The position numbers and the translations under genes were made by a program. Shown here piece after piece: positions 1 through 6,486 of a stretch of 13,849 nucleotides of DNA (the first letter of the stretch is position 1; the number at the start of each line of letters is the position of its first letter). The stretch comes from DATDRS01 sp035291605 (GTDB lineage: Bacteria; Chloroflexota; Anaerolineae; Anaerolineales; UBA6663): assembly GCA_035291605.1 (NCBI GenBank), contig DATDRS010000468.1, positions 1 to 13,849 of the forward strand, written 5' to 3'. The notes under the pieces were generated by a model. The model saw only the letters and a list, made by a program, of their open reading frames with translations, was not told where the DNA came from and searched no databases.

Positions 1-1361
1 GTGCCGCCATTCTGGATGAACTCGGGCAGGCCAGTGGCAGTATGGCACTTCACGCAGCGGAAGGGCACCGTGCCGGTCTCATCCCAGTCGCGGAATGGCA
101 GGGTGTTGCCGGCGAAGTGCCCGGCGTCATTGCGGGCCAGCGTGCTCACGTCGCCGCCCAGGTCCTCGATCGAGTCGTAGAGCAACTGGACGATGTACTT
201 GTTGCCGTGCGCGAACGCGCCCGGATCCTTGACGGACACCTGGTAGTTGTAGGCGGCCTTGAGCAGGCGGGCGGTCCAGGCGTTGTACCCAATGTTCGCG
301 CCCTGGTCGTTCTTGTCGGGCTGGCCGTCGCCGTCCGCGTCCAGCAAGAAGTACGGGTAGGCAGCCGGATCGTACACGATGCCGGCGCCCGCCGTGTCCG
401 TGGCGTAGGCCTGGATCGCCGCGAGCAGGCTTTCCTGCAGGCCCTGGATCTCGTAGTACATGCCCTCTTCCACGTCCCCGTCGCCGTCGTAGTCCCAGGC
501 GGAGGCCTGCGCGATGCGGATGTTCTGCAGGCCGCCCTCTTCCTTGACCCCTTCGCCGTGGCACTCGGCGCACTGATCCACTTTGATCTTCAGCGTGTGC
601 TGATCGTGGCAGCCGATGCAGGTGTCATAGCCGGCGACGTGGTCGTGCTTGGCGTCGTACAGCTTGCCTTCGTACTCGTAGCCGCCCTTGACGTAGGTGC
701 CGTACAGCGTGGCGGCCGCGGCGAAGTAGTGGATGTTGCGGAAGCCGAAGCGGACGTCGTTGCCCTGGTCATTCTTGATCGGGGCGACCACGGCGTCCAC
801 GTCGGTCACCTTGAACTGTTCGATCTGGGCGTCCACCGAGGCCTTGGACTCGCGGCCCTGGTGGCAGACCATGCAGCGCGCGGCGTCGCCCAGGCCGCCG
901 ATGACGATGGTGTTGCCCTCGTCATCCTTGCCGGGGAAGGCCACGCTCGTCAGTTGGAAGGTGGTGACGGGGTTGTGGCAGCCCACGCACTGAATGCCCT
1001 GCGCCTCGGCGGCGGGCACGGCCTTGTCAACCTTCAAAGCCTCGCTGCCGTCGGCGCCCAGGTAGTCCCGGTAGCCGGCGGTGGTGTGGCACCGGGCGCA
1101 GGTGGTGGGAACTTCAGCCGGGGTGTCGCCGTCCCAGTGGCGGAAGGGTTCAGTATCCACGGCGTTGTGTGCGGAGCCCTTCCACAGCTCCTCGTACGGG
1201 ATGCCGCCGTTAGGCTTGACCTCGACCACGCGCGTGACCTCGACCGGCACCTCGCGCGTGACTTCCACCGTCTGGATTACTGGGGTGGGCGTGGCGCAGG
1301 CCGCCAGGATCAAAATGCCTCCCAGCAGCACTGCGCCCAAAACTAGAATTTTTCTCGACAT
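1..1361 (-). CDS. Multiheme c-type cytochrome lipoprotein, C-terminus cut by window edge
   Basis: The ATG at 1361 opens a frame that stays open to the window start, giving 453 codons without a stop. AAAGAGG lies 9 nt upstream as ribosome binding site. Residues 1-21 form a lipoprotein signal with lipobox L19-A-A-C22. A Val/Glu/Thr-rich tether follows (about 30-48), typical of Chloroflexota surface lipoproteins. Six CXXCH heme c motifs are visible: C88-H92, C125-H129, C163-H167, C248-H252, C264-H268 and C436-H440. Two Asp-rich loops resembling EF-hand or thrombospondin type 3 calcium sites occur at 290-296 (DYDGDGD) and 341-349 (DADGDGQPD). The protein should sit on the outer face of the membrane and carry electrons. 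It lies 69 bp downstream of the receiver-like gene and is probably cotranscribed with it. The partner and terminal acceptor are unknown. A cytochrome is certain; the family is not, and more hemes may follow beyond the edge. Confidence 0.9.
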   Translation of the reverse strand, partial: MSRKILVLGAVLLGGILILAACATPTPVIQTVEVTREVPVEVTRVVEVKPNGGIPYEELWKGSAHNAVDTEPFRHWDGDTPAEVPTTCARCHTTAGYRDYLGADGSEALKVDKAVPAAEAQGIQCVGCHNPVTTFQLTSVAFPGKDDEGNTIVIGGLGDAARCMVCHQGRESKASVDAQIEQFKVTDVDAVVAPIKNDQGNDVRFGFRNIHYFAAAATLYGTYVKGGYEYEGKLYDAKHDHVAGYDTCIGCHDQHTLKIKVDQCAECHGEGVKEEGGLQNIRIAQASAWDYDGDGDVEEGMYYEIQGLQESLLAAIQAYATDTAGAGIVYDPAAYPYFLLDADGDGQPDKNDQGANIGYNAWTARLLKAAYNYQVSVKDPGAFAHGNKYIVQLLYDSIEDLGGDVSTLARNDAGHFAGNTLPFRDWDETGTVPFRCVKCHTATGLPEFIQNGG

Positions 1362-1378
1362 AGTTGATTACCTCTTTC

Positions 1379-1408
1379 CGCTAAACAGGCTGGTTCGAGC
1401 CTTAGGCG
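1379..1408 (-). other. Intercistronic stem-loop before the lipoprotein cytochrome
   Basis: Arms AGGCT (1387-1391) and AGCCT (1398-1402) enclose a six-base loop. Flanking CGCTAA and TAGGCG can partly extend the stem with mismatches. It lies between the stop of the receiver-like gene and the ribosome binding site of the cytochrome. It could tune mRNA stability or translation, or be chance. Confidence 0.25.
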
Positions 1409-1430
1409 ATAGAAAACGGTTGTTTCTTCC

Positions 1431-1835
1431 TTATCTCTTTTCTCCTCCTCTTTCCTCCGTGTGGGAGCTTTCAGATGTTGGTTGATCAGTTCCAGCCGAT
1501 TGGATGACTTCGATAAGATCACTCACCTGGTCAACGGATCGCTGTTCGCTGATTACAATCTGGATTTTGTCCTGCTGCGGATCCAGGCGGATGACTTTGA
1601 TTAAAGGCAATACATTCAACAACTTGCTCAACGGGCAATTTCGGTAAACATCGGCGTCGGTGGCATCCAGGATGACGCTGGTCGGTTGAGCTGCAATGAC
1701 CTGCTCCAGCGCATTCGCCTGCCGCGCGTCAACCAATTGAACATCATTTTCAGGCAGATGCTGCTTTAGACGCTTAGCTACACCTTCGACAAATAGAGAG
1801 CGGCTCGACAGAATCACAACGCGTGGATCAGCCAT
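1431..1835 (-). CDS. Receiver-like (pseudo-receiver) protein without output domain
   Basis: A 134-residue protein. I take the ATG at 1835, preceded by GAAGG five bases upstream; a GTG at 1841 would add two residues but has worse spacing. The N-terminus (VVILSSRSLFVEGV) aligns by eye with strand 1 and helix 1 of NarL-type receivers, compare RILVADDHSLFRDGL in the neighbouring regulator. The paired acidic residues are replaced by S10-S11. An Asp remains at the phospho-acceptor place (VILDAT, D57). No clear conserved Lys or Thr/Ser switch is seen, and there is no DNA-binding domain. The last 20 residues are polar and charged. It lies between the two-component genes and the lipoprotein cytochrome. 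It may be a stand-alone signalling or protein-interaction module, but the function is unknown. The receiver-like fold is inference from the pattern only. Confidence 0.7.
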   Translation of the reverse strand: MADPRVVILSSRSLFVEGVAKRLKQHLPENDVQLVDARQANALEQVIAAQPTSVILDATDADVYRNCPLSKLLNVLPLIKVIRLDPQQDKIQIVISEQRSVDQVSDLIEVIQSAGTDQPTSESSHTEERGGEKR

Positions 1836-1942
1836 TTCCACCTTCTTCTAGTGCTTCCACTTTGTGAAGAATAAAGCAAAGCGGCTTTGGGGGAAACACT
1901 AACCCGCGTAAATCTACAGACTAAGAGGGGTGAGGCTCGCGC

Positions 1943-1956
1943 TACCCGGATGGGTA
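1943..1956. promoter_or_regulatory. TACCC dyad, candidate regulator site
   Basis: TACCCGGATGGGTA has perfect five-base arms around GGAT. It lies about 110 bp upstream of the receiver-like gene, next to the large inverted repeat. A related TACC-type dyad occurs upstream of the NapC-like cytochrome gene (6033-6054). The TACCCAT half on the minus strand resembles NarL-type heptamers, and a NarL-family regulator is encoded next door. The match is short, so the link is a guess. Confidence 0.3.
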
Positions 1957-1957
1957 A

Positions 1958-1992
1958 TAGAAACCCGGTTTCTCCAAGAAACCGGGTTTCTA
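1958..1992. repeat. Perfect 16-bp inverted repeat, REP-like or terminator hairpin
   Basis: TAGAAACCCGGTTTCT (1958-1973) and its exact complement (1977-1992) are separated by only CCA. Each arm is itself nearly palindromic. It begins 44 bp after the stop of the response regulator and about 120 bp before the next start. It could stop transcription of the regulator operon, although no T-tract follows. It could also be one copy of a dispersed palindromic repeat; similar AGAAACCGGGTTTCT sequences are, as I recall, common in some Chloroflexota and cyanobacteria. Copy number cannot be judged here. Confidence 0.75.
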
Positions 1993-2036
1993 AGCTCCAG
2001 TTTGGTTCAGTTCTGAGACGCTTCCGAATGGGTGCT

Positions 2037-2684
2037 TTAGGTTGGCGGGTCGGATTTGAGCAATCCGATGCGCAGCGCCTGAACCGCCGCTTCGGTGCGG
2101 TTCTGCACGCCCAGTTTTTGGAGGATGTGCTTGACGTGGTATTTGACGGTGTTCTCGCTGAGCGACAGCGTCTGGGCGATCTCTTTGTTCGACCGACCCT
2201 GCACCATCAGCTCGAGCAGGGTGGTTTCCCGCTGCGTCAGGTCGTCGGGCGACACCGGGTGGGACTGTCCGTGCTGCGTGAAACGGGCCATCAGCCGGGC
2301 GGTCGTCTGCCGCGTCATGGCGGCCTCGCCGCGCGCCAGCCCGTTGAGCATGTCCACAAACTCGTCGGCGTTCAGGTTCTTGAGGAGATAGCCGCGCGCG
2401 CCTGCTTCGACGGCCTCAAACAGATTGGCTTCGTCGTCGGAGGCGGTGAGTATCACCACCTGCGCCTCCGGCCAGGCGGCCCGGATCTGGCGCAGCGCCT
2501 CCAGGCCCTTCACGCCCGGCATCGTGATGTCCAGCAGGATCGCGTCGGGGCGCAGGCGCAGGGCGGCCTCTACCGCCGAGGCCCCGTCGCCCACCTGGCC
2601 CACGACTTCAAACCCGGCCGCCTCGAGCAGGCTCACCAGTCCATCGCGAAACAGCGAATGATCATCGGCGACCAGGATGCGCAT
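2037..2684 (-). CDS. NarL/LuxR-family response regulator
   Basis: A two-domain response regulator of 215 residues from the chosen start. In the 218-residue frame from ATG 2693, the receiver shows D10-D11, phospho-acceptor D55 in LLDITMPG, T83 and K105, a complete set of active-site residues. A LuxR-type helix-turn-helix follows at about 151-213 (LTQRE..., then the SNKEIAQTLSLSENTVKYHVKHI region). I prefer ATG 2684: AGGAG lies 10 nt from it but only 1 nt from ATG 2693, and the protein then begins MRILVADDH as is usual for the family. The gene overlaps the end of the sensor kinase by 23 bp, so the two are very likely cognate. The targets are probably the flanking cytochrome units (inference). 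Family assignment is firm. Confidence 0.95.
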   Translation of the reverse strand: MRILVADDHSLFRDGLVSLLEAAGFEVVGQVGDGASAVEAALRLRPDAILLDITMPGVKGLEALRQIRAAWPEAQVVILTASDDEANLFEAVEAGARGYLLKNLNADEFVDMLNGLARGEAAMTRQTTARLMARFTQHGQSHPVSPDDLTQRETTLLELMVQGRSNKEIAQTLSLSENTVKYHVKHILQKLGVQNRTEAAVQALRIGLLKSDPPT

Positions 2685-4194
2685 CGAGTGCATTCTCCTG
2701 CGTCTTCATCCGGACGGTGATTTGCGTCCCCGCGCCGGGCTGCGAGTCCAGGCTGAACTCCGCGCCGATGGCCTCGGCCCGTTCGCGCATCGTGCTCAGC
2801 CCGAAATGCGGGCGTCCGGCCTGCCGCGCGTGCTCTGAATCGAAACCGGTCCCGTCGTCGCTCACCGTCAACTCCAGCGTCGGGCCGCCATTCGTCACAC
2901 GCACGCACGCCCGCGAGGCCGCGGCGTGCTTGCGGACGTTGCTGAGCGCCTCCTGCACGATGCGGAGCAGCTGCAGTTCGGTCTCGGCGGCGAGCGACAG
3001 TTTGGCAATGCTCGGCGCGATCTCGACCTCGACCGGCAGGTCGCAGAGCTGGCTGAAGTGGTGAACGTACTCAGTGAGCATGGCGGGCAAGTGCACGTCG
3101 CTGGCGCTCGTCATCTTCAGGCCCAGGATGGCCTCGCGCACGTCCACAAACAACCCGCGCGCCGCTTCTTCGAGCTGCGCCAGGTGCTTTTCGGCGGCTT
3201 CCGGCTGCCCTTTCTTGAGCAGGAAGCGGATGGCCGTGGCTTTCGTGTTGACGTAGCCCAGCACCTGCGCCAGGCCGTCGTGCAGTTCGCGGGCAATGCG
3301 TTCGCGCTCCTCCACGATGGCGCGCTGGCGGACGGCGCTGCGTTCCTGTTCCGCCCGGATATGTCGCTCGAGCTGGTCGGCCATGCGGTTAAACGCGAGG
3401 GCGAGCTCCCCGATCTCGTCCGCGCTCGCGCTGGCGGGCAGGCGCACGCCGAAATTGCCCTGCGCATACTCGGCCAGCGGCCTCCGGAAAGTTTCGACGC
3501 GCCGGACCACCAGCCGGTGCACCAGCCAGTAAACGGCGGCCGTCATCAGCAGGGTGATCGCCGCCGAGATGGCGAGGTCAACCTGGAGGTTCTGGAGCAC
3601 GTGCGGCCAGAGGATCCGCAGCGGCACGTCTACCAGCAAGATGCCCAAATGCACCGCCTCCGGCGAATGGCAGGCGGAGCATTCCGGCTCGTTGTCGAGC
3701 GGCACGGCCACGCGCAGCGCCCCGGAGGCGGTGGAAAGAACCGCGGCCGTCGGGCGCGCCTGCGGCGCGAGGCGGTGGCACTCCATGCATCCCGGCTCGA
3801 CGACGTGCTGAATCTGCCCGGCCTCCTCGCCCGTGGCGCTGTCCGCCAGCACCGCGCCGGAAAGATTGACGATCTGCGCGCGCTCAATCGTCTCCCGTTC
3901 GCGGATGTTGCGCAGGGCGACCACAATCATATCCGTGTCGTTGACGAGCATGGTGTGCCACAGGCCGCCCTTGATCACCTGCCCGAACTGGGCGGCCGTC
4001 AGCCGGGCCTGCTCTTCCAGCAGATGCCGCTCGCGCCAGTAGTGCACCAGGGAGAGCAGCGCCAGCGCCAGCAGAATCGGCAGGCCGATCCCCAGCGCCA
4101 CGCGGGCGCGGAGGTTGCGCCGCAGTTGGCTCGTCAGACGCCGCCTGTAAATGACCAATTCAGTGTGCCAGGGTCTGGCCAGGATGCCGTTCAT
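2662..4194 (-). CDS. Heme-bearing NarX-like sensor histidine kinase
   Basis: A 510-residue membrane kinase. I chose ATG 4194 because it overlaps the cytochrome stop as ATGA; a GTG at 4221 would add nine residues. Order of parts: transmembrane helix at about 31-53; extracytoplasmic sensor region of about 150 residues with two heme c motifs, CMECH (136-140) and CSACH (172-176); second transmembrane helix at about 207-229; HAMP-like region to about 282; HisKA_3 dimerisation helix with ELHDG and phospho-acceptor H305; and an HATPase_c domain with N419, the DDGTGF box (446-451) and a GLSTMRERA box from 465. This is the NarX/LiaS/DegS architecture that pairs with NarL-type regulators. The CXXCH pair suggests covalent heme and hence sensing of redox state or a small ligand at the outer face (inference). 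It overlaps both neighbours, linking signal and cytochrome production. Confidence 0.93.
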   Translation of the reverse strand: MNGILARPWHTELVIYRRRLTSQLRRNLRARVALGIGLPILLALALLSLVHYWRERHLLEEQARLTAAQFGQVIKGGLWHTMLVNDTDMIVVALRNIRERETIERAQIVNLSGAVLADSATGEEAGQIQHVVEPGCMECHRLAPQARPTAAVLSTASGALRVAVPLDNEPECSACHSPEAVHLGILLVDVPLRILWPHVLQNLQVDLAISAAITLLMTAAVYWLVHRLVVRRVETFRRPLAEYAQGNFGVRLPASASADEIGELALAFNRMADQLERHIRAEQERSAVRQRAIVEERERIARELHDGLAQVLGYVNTKATAIRFLLKKGQPEAAEKHLAQLEEAARGLFVDVREAILGLKMTSASDVHLPAMLTEYVHHFSQLCDLPVEVEIAPSIAKLSLAAETELQLLRIVQEALSNVRKHAAASRACVRVTNGGPTLELTVSDDGTGFDSEHARQAGRPHFGLSTMRERAEAIGAEFSLDSQPGAGTQITVRMKTQENALDAHPGRR

Positions 4195-5882
4195 TTCTCC
4201 GGAGCGCCTCCAGCAATCCACTGCTTCACGAGTTCGAGTTCATTGCCTGTCAGTTTGCCAAAGTGATCGCCCGTCTGCACTTCAATCAACGCGCTGTTTT
4301 CGACGTCGCCGGGGGTGATGACCGGGCCTGTGGATGACCCGGCCAGCGCGTCGGCGTACGTCATCAGGCTCAACCCGCCCGCTCTGCTCTCGCCATGGCA
4401 GGCGACGCAGGTTGACTCAAAGATCGGTTGGATGTTGGCAAGGTAAGTCGGGACGCCGACCACGGGCGCCGGTGTCGGCGCCGGGGTGGGGGTGGGCAGT
4501 TGAGCCGCCACCACCTCCGCCAGCTTGGGCGCGTCCAGCCCGGCGTAGCGCCAACTGGCGCCGTGGCAGGCTGAATTCGAGCAGAAGGAGGTGTTGTCGG
4601 TGCCGCCGGGATTGCTCGTGGTGTGGCACAGCGCGCAGCTCTGGTCGAGGTGCGTGCGGTGGCCGGCGATCCAGTTGGAGTTCAGGTGGCTCTCCGGCTC
4701 CGGCCCCCGGCTGATCTCGATCTTCGTCACGAAATCCTGCGGGCCGGCCACAACCGGGATAGAATGGCACAGGTTGCATTCCAGGCGGATGGCCTGCTGT
4801 TGGTTATCCAGGTGCTTTCCATCATGACACCGGAAGCAACCAGGGAAATCCTTGTGGCCCACGTTGTTGGAGTGCGAGTTCCAGTCGGATTTCTGCTCCA
4901 GAAAAACCGTCTGGCGATAGATGTCCTGAATCGCGGCGACGGCATCTAGAACGGTCTGCTGGTTGTTGGCAAAGTAGTCTGGGTAATACACACGGTAGTA
5001 GTCAACCAGCCCCGCGATGCCGTTCAACCCTTGCTCCTGAGTGGTATAGTTTGCATACAGAACTTCTACACCCTTGCGGTGGATATCCGGAATATCGGGG
5101 GCGATCACCTTCCGCTCGAGGGCTTTGTCCATCGAGGCCTCAGGCGTGTTGACGCGGTGCGTGATCCGGTTGTGGCACGTGATGCAGTCCATCTCCTTGA
5201 GTCCGGACTCGGAGACGCTCTGTGCGTCGAAATTGGCTGTGATATCCGTGTACTCCGTGACCGTGCCGTCGTCATTGTAGACGCGAATGTAAGGGATGGT
5301 CTGTTCGTGTTTGTCGGTTGGATAATAGAGAACACGATTTTCAACGTGCCAGTGGATGCCGCGACCCAACCCCTGGCGCTTGCTGCCGCCGCCGGTCTTG
5401 AGGAACAGATAGATGGAAGTCGGCGTATTGTCTTGGTCGTCGCCATAGTGCCTGATCTGGCGAAAGCTGTCATCGGAAAACTTTTCCGGGAAGTGACAGC
5501 GTTCGCAAGTTTCACGGGCGGGGCGCATTTCGTCGGCCGTGATCGGAAACTCATAGCGCTTGGAAGCCAGAGAAACGATATGCTTGATGTCTCCGGCTTT
5601 GCGGACGATCTGGTTGCCCACAAATTCGCGACCGATGTGGCACTCCACGCAGGCGACCCGGGCATGCGGCGAGACCTGATAAGCCGTGTATTCGGGCGGC
5701 ATCGTGTGGCAGGCTTCCCCGCAGAACGGAGGTGAATTGGTGTAATCCCAGGCATAAGCGCCGGAGACCATCAGCGCCAGCGTCATCATGCCCAGCACGG
5801 TATATGGCAGCAGCCGGATATATCGAGGGGCGCTCGGCGCAGGGAAGAAGAAGCTGCGGAGCCAAACACGGAGTTGTTTCAT
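4191..5882 (-). CDS. NapC/NirT-like membrane-anchored multiheme cytochrome c with C-terminal monoheme domain
   Basis: 563 residues. An uncleaved N-terminal helix (about 22-44) precedes the NapC/NrfH-like start, where the first site is CGEACH (54-59, CX3CH) followed by TMPPEY and CVECH (78-82). Further sites are CERCH 126-130, CITCH 233-237, CFRCH 349-353, CNLCH 369-373, CALCH 416-420 and an odd CSNSACH (434-440, CX4CH). A Pro/Thr/Ala linker (464-475) leads to a monoheme domain with CVACHG (492-497) ending in LVKQWIAGGAPE, typical of small cytochrome c domains. That makes nine candidate hemes. NapC/NirT relatives oxidise menaquinol and pass electrons to outer-face redox proteins. A plausible acceptor is the lipoprotein cytochrome in this window. 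No good Shine-Dalgarno precedes ATG 5882. The ORF ends in an ATGA overlap with the sensor kinase. Confidence 0.92.
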   Translation of the reverse strand: MKQLRVWLRSFFFPAPSAPRYIRLLPYTVLGMMTLALMVSGAYAWDYTNSPPFCGEACHTMPPEYTAYQVSPHARVACVECHIGREFVGNQIVRKAGDIKHIVSLASKRYEFPITADEMRPARETCERCHFPEKFSDDSFRQIRHYGDDQDNTPTSIYLFLKTGGGSKRQGLGRGIHWHVENRVLYYPTDKHEQTIPYIRVYNDDGTVTEYTDITANFDAQSVSESGLKEMDCITCHNRITHRVNTPEASMDKALERKVIAPDIPDIHRKGVEVLYANYTTQEQGLNGIAGLVDYYRVYYPDYFANNQQTVLDAVAAIQDIYRQTVFLEQKSDWNSHSNNVGHKDFPGCFRCHDGKHLDNQQQAIRLECNLCHSIPVVAGPQDFVTKIEISRGPEPESHLNSNWIAGHRTHLDQSCALCHTTSNPGGTDNTSFCSNSACHGASWRYAGLDAPKLAEVVAAQLPTPTPAPTPAPVVGVPTYLANIQPIFESTCVACHGESRAGGLSLMTYADALAGSSTGPVITPGDVENSALIEVQTGDHFGKLTGNELELVKQWIAGGAPEK

Positions 5883-5899
5883 AGTGATATCTTGGACAA

Positions 5900-5929
5900 A
5901 TACGAGTCTCTTGACGAGTCATATGTCAA
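5900..5929 (-). promoter_or_regulatory. Weak candidate promoter of the NapC-like cytochrome operon, with direct repeat
   Basis: On the minus strand a perfect TTGACA (5924-5929) is followed after 18 bp by TCGTAT (5900-5905), a poor -10. This would give a leader of roughly 10-15 nt before ATG 5882. A direct repeat ACGAGTC (plus strand 5902-5908 and 5914-5920, 12 bp apart) lies in the spacer and could bind a regulator. The -35 is good and the -10 weak, as expected for an activated promoter, but no start site is known. Confidence 0.35.
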
Positions 5930-5951
5930 TACCTTTCAGTTAGCGAGAAGC

Positions 5952-6004
5952 GGGGCATCCCCAGAGGCCGAGTTCGCACATGGGCGTGCGAGCTTCCTGG
6001 CCTC
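5952..6004 (-). other. Long imperfect stem-loop in the intergenic region
   Basis: An outer stem GAGGCC (5964-5969) with GGCCTC (5999-6004) continues, past a three-base bulge, into a ten-pair stem (5970-5979 with 5986-5995, two G-T wobbles) and a six-base loop. Beside it GGGG-CAT-CCCC (5952-5962) forms a small hairpin. No T-run follows on either strand. It could end or attenuate read-through from the molybdoenzyme operon, or form part of a long leader of the cytochrome mRNA if the true promoter lies further upstream. Confidence 0.5.
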
Positions 6005-6054
6005 ACCTGACAGGTATTGAGTCAGATGTTACCTACCATCCCCCAGGTGGGTAG
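6005..6054. promoter_or_regulatory. Two dyads upstream of the NapC-like cytochrome gene
   Basis: ACCTGACAGGT (6005-6015) is a perfect dyad around one base. At 6033-6054 CTACC and GGTAG arms flank a C-rich centre with two more pairs. The second reads TACCCACC on the minus strand, similar to TACCCATCC in the dyad at 1943-1956. Both lie 120-170 bp upstream of the start, a usual distance for activator sites. The remaining part of this non-coding stretch, 6055-6262, shows no convincing gene; only a short TGATG-GA-CATCA dyad (6055-6066) stands out. Confidence 0.35.
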
Positions 6055-6262
6055 TGATGGACATCATCCACTTTATGTGACAATCAGTCTACACTCCGAC
6101 AAGGGGCAATTGCGAACTGATTCCCCATACAGAAGGTATTACCGGTGGAAGTAGTATACATCATCCTGGCCGGCGATCCGTCGGCGGCTGTGTTCGACCG
6201 CGATCAAGCGCCAGGTGATATGATCGTGAGGCTTGCGGCTGGCAGAGAGCGGACGTCGAGGG

Positions 6263-6475
6263 TTACTCGGTCGGGTGTTCGTGCAGTGCGGGGGTTGGAT
6301 AGGCGTAAGTGTCCGACTCTTTGGCCCGGCTGCCCGTATGAATCCAGCGCAGTGTCAGCGCATAGGTCAGTAGTGAGCCGCCGCCCACCAAGGCCACAAT
6401 CACCCCGCCCACCCCTGGGGTGTTCAACAGCCAGTAGAAAAATTGAAAGATAGGCTGCTCCATCGGGAAGTTCAT
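6263..6475 (-). CDS. Small single-span membrane protein, unknown function
   Basis: 70 residues from ATG 6475, which has AGGAG eight bases upstream and follows the chaperone stop by 11 bp. The frame is open further up to 6526, but that would overlap the chaperone gene and lacks a better site. The N-terminus is aromatic (FPMEQPIFQFFYWLL). One Gly/Val/Leu-rich transmembrane segment spans about 20-43. A hydrophilic tail with Tyr, His and Pro follows. I do not recognise a family. As the last gene of the molybdoenzyme operon it could be a small accessory subunit of the membrane complex (inference). Confidence 0.7.
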   Translation of the reverse strand: MNFPMEQPIFQFFYWLLNTPGVGGVIVALVGGGSLLTYALTLRWIHTGSRAKESDTYAYPTPALHEHPTE

Positions 6476-6486
6476 CGGTGCTTCTC

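Noticed and set aside
42..1346. Plus-strand open frame of 434 codons
   Set aside because: It is antisense to the lipoprotein cytochrome, whose minus frame has a signal peptide and six heme motifs. The plus frame has no recognisable domain; long antisense frames are expected at this G+C.
2926..4266. Plus-strand open frame of 446 codons
   Set aside because: It lies opposite the sensor kinase, which has all expected motifs. The antisense product is His/Arg/Gln-rich with no family pattern.
6055..6262. Possible small RNA or leader peptide gene
   Set aside because: No convincing promoter, terminator or conserved fold could be recognised, and no short frame has a good start site.
6145..6453. Plus-strand open frame starting in the intergenic region
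   Set aside because: Most of its length is antisense to the small membrane protein gene, it has no good ribosome binding site, and the product is Arg/Ser-rich without a motif.
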